NCBI GenBank assembly: GCA_937983015.1
Contig: CALKAK010000183.1
Coordinates: 1 to 25,777, forward strand
Reading direction: 5' to 3'
Length of the DNA stretch: 25,777 nucleotides
Source of the DNA: an uncultured Bacillaceae bacterium
Lineage (GTDB): Bacteria > Bacillota > Bacilli > Bacillales > Caldibacillaceae
A program made the translations under genes and the position numbers. This document shows positions 1-7,387 of the stretch, in pieces (the stretch's first letter is position 1; each line of letters starts with the position of its first letter). The notes beneath the pieces are model-generated. The model was not told where the DNA came from. It worked only from the letters and a program-made list of their open reading frames with translations, and ran no database searches.

Positions 1-16
1 AGGCGTGTGATATACG

Positions 17-1192
17 TTGAAAACTAAAGAATTGGTAGCAGCGCGTGTTAAAAGTCTACCGCAATATATATTTTCTGAATTTAATAAAAAGAAATTAGAA
101 CTGCAAAAACAGGGGATCGATATTATCGATTTGGGTATTGGCGCACCTGATTTACCGACGCCTCCATTTGTTTTGAAAACACTATTCGATGAGGTACAAA
201 ATCCAGAAAATCATCGCTATTCACCATATCAAGGAATCAGAGAATTCCGTGAAGCGGTGAGCCAATTTTATAAAACCCGTTACAATGTCGATTTAGACCC
301 AGAAAAAGAAGTTTTAATGTTAATCGGGTCAAAAGAAGGAATCTATCATTTTATTCATACGGTTATTGATCAGGGGGATGGGGTTCTCCTTCCCAATCCG
401 GGATATCCGGTTTATCGGATCGCAACACAACTGGCAGGAGGAAAAATTTTTGATCTACCATTGACGGCAGAGAATAACTTTATTCCCGATCTTTCAACGC
501 TTTCCACTGAACAGGTTTCACAAAGTAAGTTGATGTTGTTGAATTTTCCAGCGAATCCGACTGCCGCTACTGTAGATAGTGAATTCTTTGCAGAGGCGAT
601 ACATTTCGCAAAAAACAATAACCTCATCGTTGCCAACGACGCAGCGTATGATTTAGTTACGTTCCAAGATTATATCGCACCCAGCCTTCTCCAGGTTCCG
701 GGCGCAAAAGATGTGGCAATAGAGTTTGGCTCCCTTTCGAAAAGTTTTAACATGACCGGTTGGCGCATAGGTTACGCTGTTGGAAATAGTGAACTGATTC
801 AAGCGCTGGCCCGATTGAAAAGTAACATCGATACCGCTCAGTTTATCCCCATTCAAAAAGCCGCCAGTGTCGCTTTAACGGGTGATTTTTCTACAGTACA
901 GCAAAATAATCGCGAGTTTGCCGCAAGAATGGAATTGATGTATCGAATACTGGTTGAAACAGGATTTGAACTAAAGAAACCAAGGGGCACCTTTTACCTT
1001 TGGGTGAAAGTGCCAGAGGGATACAGTTCTTTGGAATTTGCCGGGAAACTAATGGAAGAAGCCGGAATCATCGTTACACCGGGAAATGCTTTTGGTTCAT
1101 ATGGCGAAGGGTATTTTCGTATCGCCCTTACTGTGGCACAGGAGCGGTTACTAGAAGCAGGAAAACGCTTAAAGAACTTGTCATTTGTCTAA
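17..1192 (+). CDS. PLP-dependent aminotransferase, class I/II (candidate 2-aminoadipate aminotransferase)
   Basis: Fold-type I PLP aminotransferase of 391 residues, normal for the LL-diaminopimelate/aspartate aminotransferase branch. Visible motifs are the N-terminal DLGIGAPDLPTP substrate segment, NFPANPTAA, and SLSKSFNMTGWRIGY, in which K242 is the Schiff-base lysine. The C-terminal YFRIALT supplies the carboxylate-binding arginine. An in-frame TGA at 8-10 leaves TTG at 17 as the first usable start; its ribosome site is weak or partly outside the window. It is the first visible gene of a tight operon with a TPP enzyme, an aldehyde dehydrogenase and lysine 6-dehydrogenase (12 nt to the next gene). 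From that context I infer that it transaminates 2-aminoadipate to 2-oxoadipate. The sequence alone does not fix the substrate, and lysine or arginine are alternatives. Family call firm, substrate speculative. Confidence 0.9.
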   Translation: MKTKELVAARVKSLPQYIFSEFNKKKLELQKQGIDIIDLGIGAPDLPTPPFVLKTLFDEVQNPENHRYSPYQGIREFREAVSQFYKTRYNVDLDPEKEVLMLIGSKEGIYHFIHTVIDQGDGVLLPNPGYPVYRIATQLAGGKIFDLPLTAENNFIPDLSTLSTEQVSQSKLMLLNFPANPTAATVDSEFFAEAIHFAKNNNLIVANDAAYDLVTFQDYIAPSLLQVPGAKDVAIEFGSLSKSFNMTGWRIGYAVGNSELIQALARLKSNIDTAQFIPIQKAASVALTGDFSTVQQNNREFAARMELMYRILVETGFELKKPRGTFYLWVKVPEGYSSLEFAGKLMEEAGIIVTPGNAFGSYGEGYFRIALTVAQERLLEAGKRLKNLSFV

Positions 1193-1204
1193 GGAGCGAA
1201 AGGA

Positions 1205-2875
1205 ATGGTCAATATTCAAAAAGCCCTTACGATGTCAACGGCAAAAGCGATTGTGACTGCTTTAAAACAGGCAGGAATTACGAAAGCCTTCACCGTTCCA
1301 GGGGAGAGCTTTTTGCCGTTATTAGATGCCCTTTTTGACACGAAAGAAATCGAACTTATCACCGCCCGTCATGAAGGTGGTGCGGCTTTCATGGCGGAGG
1401 GATATGCAAAACAGGCATTGAAGCCTGCTGTCGTGATGGCGACCCGGGGTGTCGGTGCAAGCAACCTGATGATCGGTGTTCATACGGCCTATCAAGATTC
1501 TACACCGATGATCGTCTTATTAGGACAGGTAAATAGTCGTTTTCGCGGGCGGGAAGGATTTCAGGAGATTGATCTGGAAGCTGTTTTCGCACCTGTTGCC
1601 AAATGGGCAGTGGAACTGACGGAACCAGGACGAACACCGGAGATCATGCAACGGGCGATCCGTACGGCAATAAGCGGCCGTCCCGGACCGGTCGTTGTCT
1701 CTTTGCCTGAAGATGTCTTGACACAAGAAGCGATCATGCAATTCGGACCGCAGATACACCCACCAAAGCCGCAACCATCAGTGCGGGAGATGGTTGCCCT
1801 AGAAGAATTACTTGCATCTAGCGTACGACCGGTAATTATTGCCGGTGGAGGCATCAAAATGTCTGGAGCTGAGGATGTGTTAATCGCGTTCGCCGAAAAA
1901 TTTTCTATACCCGTCGTTGTTTCTTTTCGTCGACACGATAGTTTCCCCCATGATCATCCTTTATTTGCCGGTCACTTGGGATTGAACCCGAATCAAGCTG
2001 TTTTGGAAACCGTGAAACAGGCTGATCTTTTGCTTGTGATCGGTTCCCGCCTTTCAGAGGTTACAAGTCAGGATTATCGACTCATCAATCCCGGGCAAAA
2101 GCTCGTTCATATTGACATCGATTTGGCTACCCTTGGCAAGGTCTTTCCGCCAGATCTAGGGATAATCGCTGATGCAAAAGAAGCTCTGTTACAAATGATG
2201 TCGCTTAAAGTTCCTGGCAAATGGGATGATTGGGCGCGGGAACGTCATTTGGCGAATCAAGAGTTTGCACGCTTGATGGTATCTGAATCCGTTGAGTTGA
2301 ATAAACAGGTGATTGCGATCTTGGCGGAAGAACTGCCACACGATGCGGTCATCACTAACGATGCCGGTAATTTCGCAGGTTGGTTGCATGCGTATTACCC
2401 TTTTACAGAAAAACATACGTATGTCGGACCGACCTCAGGGGCGATGGGGTATGGCCTTCCAGCAGCAATCGGAGCGAAACTGGCAAATCCAGATAAGATT
2501 GTTGTCTCTTTATCCGGGGATGGGGGTTTTATGATGACCTTCCCTGAACTGGAAACGGCCGTTCGGCATCGAATTCCCGTGATCGCCCTTGTGTTCAACA
2601 ATCGCATGTATGGAACGATCCGTATGCACCAGGAGATTCATTATCCGTACCGGGTGATCGGAACCGATCTTGGCAATATCTCATTCAAGGGACTGGCGGA
2701 AAGTGTCGGTGCATATGGTTATTATGTAGAAACAAGTGAACAATTTCGTGACGCACTAAAGGATGCTATAGCGAAAAACGCACCTTGTGTGATCGAGATC
2801 ATTACCGATCGAGAACAAATTAGTGTAACACGAACGATTTCTGAGCTTCGCAAAAGTACAAACAACATTTCATAA
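1205..2875 (+). CDS. TPP-dependent 2-oxoacid decarboxylase-like enzyme of the acetolactate synthase family
   Basis: A 556-residue enzyme with the three-domain layout of the acetolactate synthase/benzoylformate decarboxylase family. E57 in RHEGGAAFMAEGYA is the glutamate that activates the cofactor. The TPP/Mg motif begins GDG at residues 438-440 and ends in NN about 25 residues later (VFNNRMYGT). AAGG-type sequence at 1191-1196 lies 8 nt before ATG 1205. The usual automatic name would be acetolactate synthase large subunit, but no ilvN-type small subunit or branched-chain gene is present. The neighbours instead are an aminotransferase, an aldehyde dehydrogenase and lysine 6-dehydrogenase. This matches the logic of AruH-AruI-aldehyde dehydrogenase in arginine transaminase catabolism, where AruI is an acetolactate-synthase-like 2-ketoarginine decarboxylase. 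I infer decarboxylation of 2-oxoadipate to glutarate semialdehyde. Confidence 0.88.
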   Translation: MVNIQKALTMSTAKAIVTALKQAGITKAFTVPGESFLPLLDALFDTKEIELITARHEGGAAFMAEGYAKQALKPAVVMATRGVGASNLMIGVHTAYQDSTPMIVLLGQVNSRFRGREGFQEIDLEAVFAPVAKWAVELTEPGRTPEIMQRAIRTAISGRPGPVVVSLPEDVLTQEAIMQFGPQIHPPKPQPSVREMVALEELLASSVRPVIIAGGGIKMSGAEDVLIAFAEKFSIPVVVSFRRHDSFPHDHPLFAGHLGLNPNQAVLETVKQADLLLVIGSRLSEVTSQDYRLINPGQKLVHIDIDLATLGKVFPPDLGIIADAKEALLQMMSLKVPGKWDDWARERHLANQEFARLMVSESVELNKQVIAILAEELPHDAVITNDAGNFAGWLHAYYPFTEKHTYVGPTSGAMGYGLPAAIGAKLANPDKIVVSLSGDGGFMMTFPELETAVRHRIPVIALVFNNRMYGTIRMHQEIHYPYRVIGTDLGNISFKGLAESVGAYGYYVETSEQFRDALKDAIAKNAPCVIEIITDREQISVTRTISELRKSTNNIS

Positions 2876-2894
2876 AGAAAAGGGGATGGGTGAA

Positions 2895-4394
2895 ATGGTC
2901 GAAACGGTAAAATTGGAACATTTACAACACTTTATTAACGGTCAGTGGGTTGCTGGAGATCAATATTCGGATGTTATCAATCCAGCCACAGGAGAAACGA
3001 TCGCTCGGGTACCGCTGGCAAATAAAGAAGCGGTCGATGAAGCCGTACGGGCTGCTAAAAAAGCGCAAAAAGAATGGGCCCTCGTTCCAGCACCACAGCG
3101 GGCAGAAATTTTGTACCGGATCGGTTACTTACTAAAAGAACGGAAAGAAGATCTTGCTCGATTATTGACGTTGGAAAACGGGAAAGTGCTTGAAGAGGCG
3201 CGCGGTGAAGTACAAGAAGGTATCGATATGGCCTTTTATATGGCTGGAGAAGGGCGCAGACTGTTCGGACAGACAACCCCTTCTGAATTGCCGAATAAAT
3301 TTGCTATGAGCGTCCGCGTACCGGTGGGTGTCGTCGGAATCATCACCCCGTGGAATTTCCCGATCGCGATCGCCACATGGAAGGCTTTCCCGGCACTCGT
3401 TGCTGGAAATGCGGTCGTCTGGAAACCGGCGACAGAAACCCCAATCATGGCCCGGGAATTGGCAAAAATTGTCGAAGAAGCCGGTGTACCGAAAGGGGTA
3501 TTTAATGTCGTATACGGAAGCGGTTCAGAGGTGGGTGAAGCACTGGTTCATCATCCGGATATCCAGGTAATCTCCTTTACTGGTTCCACCGAAGTTGGTC
3601 GGAATATCGCCGCTATATGTGGCAGGCAGTTGAAAAAAGTCTCTCTCGAGATGGGTGGCAAGAATGCAGTGATCGTCATGGATGATGCCAATCTAGATCT
3701 AGCAGTGGATGGTATCGTCTGGAGCGCCTTTGGAACGAGCGGACAGCGTTGCACGGCTTGCAGTAGGGTCATCGTCCATGAGTCCGTAAAAGAAGAACTG
3801 GAAAAACGATTATTGGAGAAAACCAATACGTTAAAAATCGGCAACGGACTTGATGAGTCGGTGAAAGTCGGTCCCATCATTAACCGTAACAGTTTGGAAA
3901 GAATTAAAAACTATGTGGAAATCGGTAAGAAAGAAGGGGCGAAACTCCTCACCGGTGGATATGAACTTACCTATGAAGAACTGAAGGATGGCTTTTTCTT
4001 CGCACCGACCATATTTACGGATGTAAAACCGGATATGCGTATCGCCCAAGAAGAAATTTTCGGTCCGGTTTTAGCGATCATTTCGGTAAAAAACCTTGAT
4101 GAAGCGATTAAGGTCAACAATCAAGTTTCATACGGATTATCAAGCGCCATCTTTACCCAAAACGTCAACAACGTGTTCATAGCGCAGCGGGATCTTGATA
4201 CTGGAATCGTCTACGTTAACGCGGGAACGATCGGGGCAGAGATTCATTTGCCGTTTGGTGGGACAAAAGGTACCGGTAATGGTCACCGTGATTCCGGGAT
4301 ACAGGCCCTTGATGTCTTCACAGAGTGGAAAGCAGTTTACGTTGATTTCAGCGGAAAATTACAGAGAGCACAAATTGATATCGAAGAAATTTAA
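2895..4394 (+). CDS. NAD(P)-dependent aldehyde dehydrogenase (candidate aminoadipate/glutarate semialdehyde dehydrogenase)
   Basis: Complete aldehyde dehydrogenase. Numbered from the upstream ATG at 2886, catalytic cysteine C289 sits in GQRCTAC, general base E255 in SLEMGGKN, and the oxyanion asparagine in TPWNFP. The FTGSTEVG cofactor loop and the EEIFGPV motif are also present. I place the start at 2895 (499 residues) because the AAAAGGGG ribosome site directly abuts ATG 2886 and is well spaced only for the next in-frame ATG. The C-terminal segment NAGTIGAEIHLPFGGTKGTG resembles the loop region of the ALDH7/antiquitin and ketoglutarate semialdehyde dehydrogenase groups, which act on acidic semialdehydes. 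The gene begins about 20 nt after the TPP enzyme and lies just before lysine 6-dehydrogenase, so 2-aminoadipate 6-semialdehyde and glutarate semialdehyde are the likely substrates. Substrate assignment is inference. Confidence 0.9.
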   Translation: MVETVKLEHLQHFINGQWVAGDQYSDVINPATGETIARVPLANKEAVDEAVRAAKKAQKEWALVPAPQRAEILYRIGYLLKERKEDLARLLTLENGKVLEEARGEVQEGIDMAFYMAGEGRRLFGQTTPSELPNKFAMSVRVPVGVVGIITPWNFPIAIATWKAFPALVAGNAVVWKPATETPIMARELAKIVEEAGVPKGVFNVVYGSGSEVGEALVHHPDIQVISFTGSTEVGRNIAAICGRQLKKVSLEMGGKNAVIVMDDANLDLAVDGIVWSAFGTSGQRCTACSRVIVHESVKEELEKRLLEKTNTLKIGNGLDESVKVGPIINRNSLERIKNYVEIGKKEGAKLLTGGYELTYEELKDGFFFAPTIFTDVKPDMRIAQEEIFGPVLAIISVKNLDEAIKVNNQVSYGLSSAIFTQNVNNVFIAQRDLDTGIVYVNAGTIGAEIHLPFGGTKGTGNGHRDSGIQALDVFTEWKAVYVDFSGKLQRAQIDIEEI

Positions 4395-4427
4395 GCTCGA
4401 ATAAAACGACAGGCAGGTGCTTTCGGC

Positions 4428-5603
4428 ATGAAAATCGGAGTACTCGGTGCAGGATTGATGGGAAAAGAAGCGGCAAAAGACCTGGCACACAGTGAAGGTG
4501 TATCGGCAGTCGGTTTGGCCGATATTGAAATGAACAAATTGGAGGCTGCGATACAGGAGATCGGCTCGGATAAAGTGACTGCCTATCAGGTGGATGCAAC
4601 TAATGAAAAGGAATTGTCCGCATTCATGAGCCGTCATGATGTCGTGATCAATGCCTTATTTTATACGTTTAATGAAGCCGTAGCTAAAATGGCGATACAA
4701 ACCGGGGTTCATTCCCTCGATTTGGGCGGACACATCGGTCATATCACCGATCGAATTCTCGAACTAGCGGAGGATGCCCGGGTAAACGAAGTGACGATCA
4801 TTCCTGATCTAGGTGTCGCCCCGGGCATGATCAATATTTTAACTGGCTATGGCATCAGTAAACTGACGCAAGCAGAAGAGGTCAGGATTTATGTGGGCGG
4901 AATCCCTTTAATTCCCGAACCGCCGCTCGGATATAATCATGTATTTTCCCTGGAAGGACTTCTCGACCATTACACGGATCCCGCATTAATAATCCGGGAC
5001 GGAAAAATGGTGGAAGTACCTGCACTATCGGAAATCGAAACAGTTTACTTTGAACGATTTGGTCCCCTTGAAGCCTTCCATACTTCAGGGGGGACCTCCA
5101 CATTAGCCCGGTCCTTTCCATTTTTAAAAACCCTTGAATATAAAACGGTTCGCTATCCGGGACATGCAGAAAAATTCAAACTGCTCGTCGATTTAAATCT
5201 AACGCGTAACGATTATGAAGTGGAAGTGAACGGGCAAAAAATCAAACCTCGTGATGTTTTGTTAGAAGTGCTTAAACCGATTTTACATCTGGGGAACAAG
5301 GAAGATGCGGTCGTTTTAAAAGTGATCGTAACTGGTTTGCAAGCGGAAAAACGGAAAACGTATCAATACGAGATGATCACTGTGAAAGATTCGCTTCAGA
5401 ACGTAACCGCCATGGCCCGGGCAACAGCCTTTACCATTTCCGCGGTCGCTCAGATGATCGGCCGTGGGGATATAACTAAACGAGGAGTTTTCCCACCCGA
5501 ACAGATCGTACCCGGAGATCTTTATATTCAGGAAATGGCAAAAAGAGGGGTACATATCAAAGAAACCGTCATATCGGAAGGGAAAAAGACCATCAATCTA
5601 TAA
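4428..5603 (+). CDS. L-lysine 6-dehydrogenase
   Basis: Saccharopine-dehydrogenase-fold protein of 391 residues with an N-terminal Rossmann motif GAGLMG (7-12). Long stretches such as HDVVINALFY, SLDLGGHIGHITDRILEL, IIPDLGVAPGMINIL, LEAFHTSGGTSTLARSFP and ITKRGVFPPEQIVPGD match what I remember of the characterised Geobacillus stearothermophilus lysine 6-dehydrogenase (EC 1.4.1.18). That enzyme deaminates the epsilon carbon of lysine with NAD+ to give 2-aminoadipate 6-semialdehyde, which cyclises to piperideine-6-carboxylate. ATG 4428 is preceded by AGGTG at 4415-4419. It is the last gene of the four-gene operon, 33 nt after the aldehyde dehydrogenase and followed by a terminator. It is the strongest evidence that the operon serves lysine breakdown. 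The identification rests on recall of the family sequence, not on a search. Confidence 0.88.
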   Translation: MKIGVLGAGLMGKEAAKDLAHSEGVSAVGLADIEMNKLEAAIQEIGSDKVTAYQVDATNEKELSAFMSRHDVVINALFYTFNEAVAKMAIQTGVHSLDLGGHIGHITDRILELAEDARVNEVTIIPDLGVAPGMINILTGYGISKLTQAEEVRIYVGGIPLIPEPPLGYNHVFSLEGLLDHYTDPALIIRDGKMVEVPALSEIETVYFERFGPLEAFHTSGGTSTLARSFPFLKTLEYKTVRYPGHAEKFKLLVDLNLTRNDYEVEVNGQKIKPRDVLLEVLKPILHLGNKEDAVVLKVIVTGLQAEKRKTYQYEMITVKDSLQNVTAMARATAFTISAVAQMIGRGDITKRGVFPPEQIVPGDLYIQEMAKRGVHIKETVISEGKKTINL

Positions 5604-5623
5604 AATTTGGAAAATTTTCCATG

Positions 5624-5654
5624 ACCCCCTACAATTTAGAGTAGGGGGTATTTT
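5624..5654 (+). terminator. Intrinsic terminator closing the lysine operon
   Basis: ACCCCCTAC at 5624-5632 pairs perfectly with GTAGGGGGT at 5641-5649 around an 8-nt loop and is followed by ATTTTA. The T-run is short, so some read-through into the DUF3870 gene 22 nt further on is possible. Confidence 0.85.
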
Positions 5655-5675
5655 AGATCTTGAGGAGGACTTGCG

Positions 5676-6008
5676 ATGAACACAGTATTTATTGCGGGAC
5701 ATGCTCGCCTTCCTTCCGGTATGGCGGCCAAAAATATTTATGAAACGTTAACGATCACCGCAGAAATCGATAAAAAATACGGAGTCATCGTCTCGGCGAG
5801 TTGTACGTTGGCGACGGAACACGGGAGACAATTTATCGAATTTTTATTGCGGGGCCACAGTCTGGCAGACGGTGTTGAAAATATTATTGACGAAATATCG
5901 ACCCATTATCGAGGAAAAGCCGGAAATGCTCTTATTTCAGCTGTTAAGGATCTACATAAACAGTATCTATTATATGAAAACAGTTTAACGACCGATAAGA
6001 AAAAGTAA
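5676..6008 (+). CDS. DUF3870 domain-containing protein
   Basis: A 110-residue soluble protein that I recognise as DUF3870 from the opening TVFIAGHARLP, the central SASCTLATEHGRQFIEFLLRG and the ending ALISAVKDLHKQYLLYE. No function is established to my knowledge. It has no signal peptide or membrane segment. AGGAGG at 5663-5668 gives a strong ribosome site for ATG 5676. It lies directly downstream of the lysine operon, separated only by the terminator at 5624-5654. A conserved Cys (in SASCTLA) followed by Thr and Glu residues could be functional, but this is speculation. Possible roles include a regulatory or accessory protein of the amino-acid catabolic operon, or an independent unit. No clear intrinsic terminator follows it. 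Confidence 0.78.
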   Translation: MNTVFIAGHARLPSGMAAKNIYETLTITAEIDKKYGVIVSASCTLATEHGRQFIEFLLRGHSLADGVENIIDEISTHYRGKAGNALISAVKDLHKQYLLYENSLTTDKKK

Positions 6009-6108
6009 TTTTTTAAAAGAAATAGAGATTTTAAATTTCGTTCAATTATTTGTGACATATCTTACATTAATTCACAAAAAAATTGTTGGAATATTCAAAT
6101 CCTTTGCA

Positions 6109-6137
6109 TTGAAATCACAAGAATCTGTCATTATTAT
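6109..6137 (+). promoter_or_regulatory. Sigma-A-type promoter of the yceI-like gene
   Basis: TTGAAA at 6109-6114 and TATTAT at 6132-6137 are separated by exactly 17 nt. Transcription would begin near 6144, so the inverted repeat at 6152-6168 lies just inside the transcript, where a bound repressor could block initiation or escape. Confidence 0.65.
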
Positions 6138-6151
6138 AAACAATGATGGTC

Positions 6152-6168
6152 ACTTACTAAAAGTAAGT
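6152..6168. promoter_or_regulatory. Perfect inverted repeat, likely HxlR/YodB-type operator
   Basis: ACTTACT-AAA-AGTAAGT is a 17-bp perfect inverted repeat with 7-bp arms and a 3-nt centre. The TACT...AGTA core resembles the operator described for the HxlR-family repressor YodB of B. subtilis. It sits between the promoter at 6109-6137 and the ribosome site of the yceI-like gene, and an HxlR regulator with the redox cysteine at position 6 is encoded just beyond yceI. The pairing of regulator and site is inference. Confidence 0.6.
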
Positions 6169-6186
6169 AAATAGGGAGGGGTATCA

Positions 6187-6720
6187 TTGGCAAAAGCAAA
6201 ATGGGTTCTTGATAAAGCGCACAGTTAAGTGAATTTTACTGTCAGACACATGATGATCGCCCGTGTGAACGGTACATTCCGGGAATTTAACGCGGAGATT
6301 GAATTCGATCCAGAAGATTTAACAACCGCCGATGTCGAGTTTACCGTAGACGTTGCCAGCATCGATACACGTAATGAAGACCGGGATAATCATTTAAAAT
6401 CTGCTGATTTCTTCGACGTCGAAAAATACCCAGAATTGACCTTTATCGTTACAGAAATTGTGAAAATGAACGATCAGGAGTATGAAGTCAAAGGCGATCT
6501 GACCATGCATGGTGTGACAAAACCGGAAACATTCAAAGTAACCTACGGCGGAGTGGCCAAAGATCCTTTTACCGGTGTTGAAAAATCCGGCATCTCCGTA
6601 TCCGGTAAGATCAACCGTACGGATTACGGGTTAACTTGGAACCAGCCCCTTGAAACCGGCGGTGTTCTTGTCAGTGAGGATGTTAATATCGATGTTCATC
6701 TCGAATTGACAAAAGAATAA
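6187..6720 (+). pseudogene. YceI-family protein gene interrupted by an in-frame TAA after codon 13
   Basis: YceI-family beta-barrel proteins bind isoprenoid-like lipids. The natural start is TTG 6187, 5 nt after the strong AGGGAGGGG site at 6173-6181. It reads MAKAKWVLDKAHS, then TAA at 6226-6228, then VNFTVRHMMIARVNGTF, the expected continuation of a YceI amino terminus. The remaining frame is open to 6720, and the motifs NRTDYGLTWNQPLETGGVLVSEDV and MHGVTKP look intact. One base change (for example TCA or GAA to TAA) explains the break. GTG at 6229 directly follows the stop and could allow re-initiation, giving 163 residues without the first strand. The gene may therefore be a fresh pseudogene, a sequencing error, or a translated gene with a 13-codon leader. 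It has its own promoter and operator upstream. Confidence 0.75.
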
Positions 6721-6727
6721 ATAAGAT

Positions 6728-6764
6728 AACAGGTGTCCTTTTTTAAGGCACCTGTTTATTTTTG
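6728..6764. terminator. Terminator between the convergent yceI-like and HxlR genes
   Basis: AACAGGTG (6728-6735) pairs with CACCTGTT (6749-6756). The stem continues through CCTT/AAGG with one bulged T around a TTTT loop, and is followed by TATTTTTG. The end of the HxlR gene lies inside it, so it probably serves both directions. Confidence 0.75.
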
Positions 6765-7121
6765 CCCTCTACCTTTTTCCACAGTGGTGATAGGGGATTC
6801 TTGCGAAAAGTTTTCTATTTCAACGAATCGATGTGCCCATTTTTCCAGTTCACGAATAGCCGGTGTCAATGCCAATCCTTTCTCGGTTAACGAGTATTCC
6901 ACCCGGTTCGGTGAATCTGGATATACCTTACGCTGGACAATGCCGGATTTTTCTAATTCCTTTAGACGCTCTGTTAATAAACGAGCACTGATAGGCAAGG
7001 CTGCTTCGATCTCACAAAAACGTTTAGGACCTTGTATCAATTGATGGACGATGAGGAATATCCAGCGTTTGGCGATAAATTGCATTGCTGTAAAAAATTT
7101 TGGACATACTGTTCTGTTCAT
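6756..7121 (-). CDS. HxlR-family winged-helix regulator, one-cysteine YodB/CatR-like
   Basis: A 121-residue HxlR-type winged helix-turn-helix protein. It opens MNRTVCPKF, with Cys6 at the position of the redox cysteine of B. subtilis YodB. It continues with AKRWIFLIVHQLIQGPKRFCEIE, the recognition region ISARLLTERLKELEKSGIV and the wing QRKVYPDSPNRVEYSLTEKG. YodB has extra C-terminal cysteines for a disulfide. None is present here, so CatR-like one-cysteine sensing of quinones or electrophiles is more likely. The ribosome site AGGGGGGAG directly precedes ATG 7121. It converges with the yceI-like gene, whose promoter carries a matching TACT/AGTA palindrome, which makes that gene the most probable target. 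No similar palindrome is seen in front of the regulator itself. Confidence 0.9.
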   Translation of the reverse strand: MNRTVCPKFFTAMQFIAKRWIFLIVHQLIQGPKRFCEIEAALPISARLLTERLKELEKSGIVQRKVYPDSPNRVEYSLTEKGLALTPAIRELEKWAHRFVEIENFSQESPITTVEKGRGQK

Positions 7122-7387
7122 TTTCTCCCCCCTCGTTATTATCTTTTACCATTTGCACGAGAAATTTTCTGGCCACTCTTCATTCATGAACGAGCAACAA
7201 CTTGTCGAAAAACATGTTCATCTTTTATAATAAGTTTTATCCAGAATTATTCAAGATTTGTTCATATTTATTGGGTAAAATGTTAACGAAAGGATAAAGC
7301 TGGAAAAAATAATATATAAATCAGTTATTCGCAAAAATGGATTACTTAAAACTCAGTTTGAAGTTCTTGTTGAAAGGGGAAATGTCT

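Noticed and set aside
1205..2875. Assignment to branched-chain amino-acid synthesis (ilvB)
   Set aside because: No small subunit or other ilv or leu gene is near, and the operon context is catabolic.
6050..6077. TTGTGA...TCACAA inverted repeat as a Rex or FNR site
   Set aside because: The half-sites are 16 nt apart, not the spacing of Rex or FNR operators; probably chance in AT-rich DNA.
7032..7286. An 84-codon plus-strand open frame crossing the HxlR start
   Set aside because: It is antisense to the HxlR gene at its beginning, has no ribosome site and codes for a low-complexity product.
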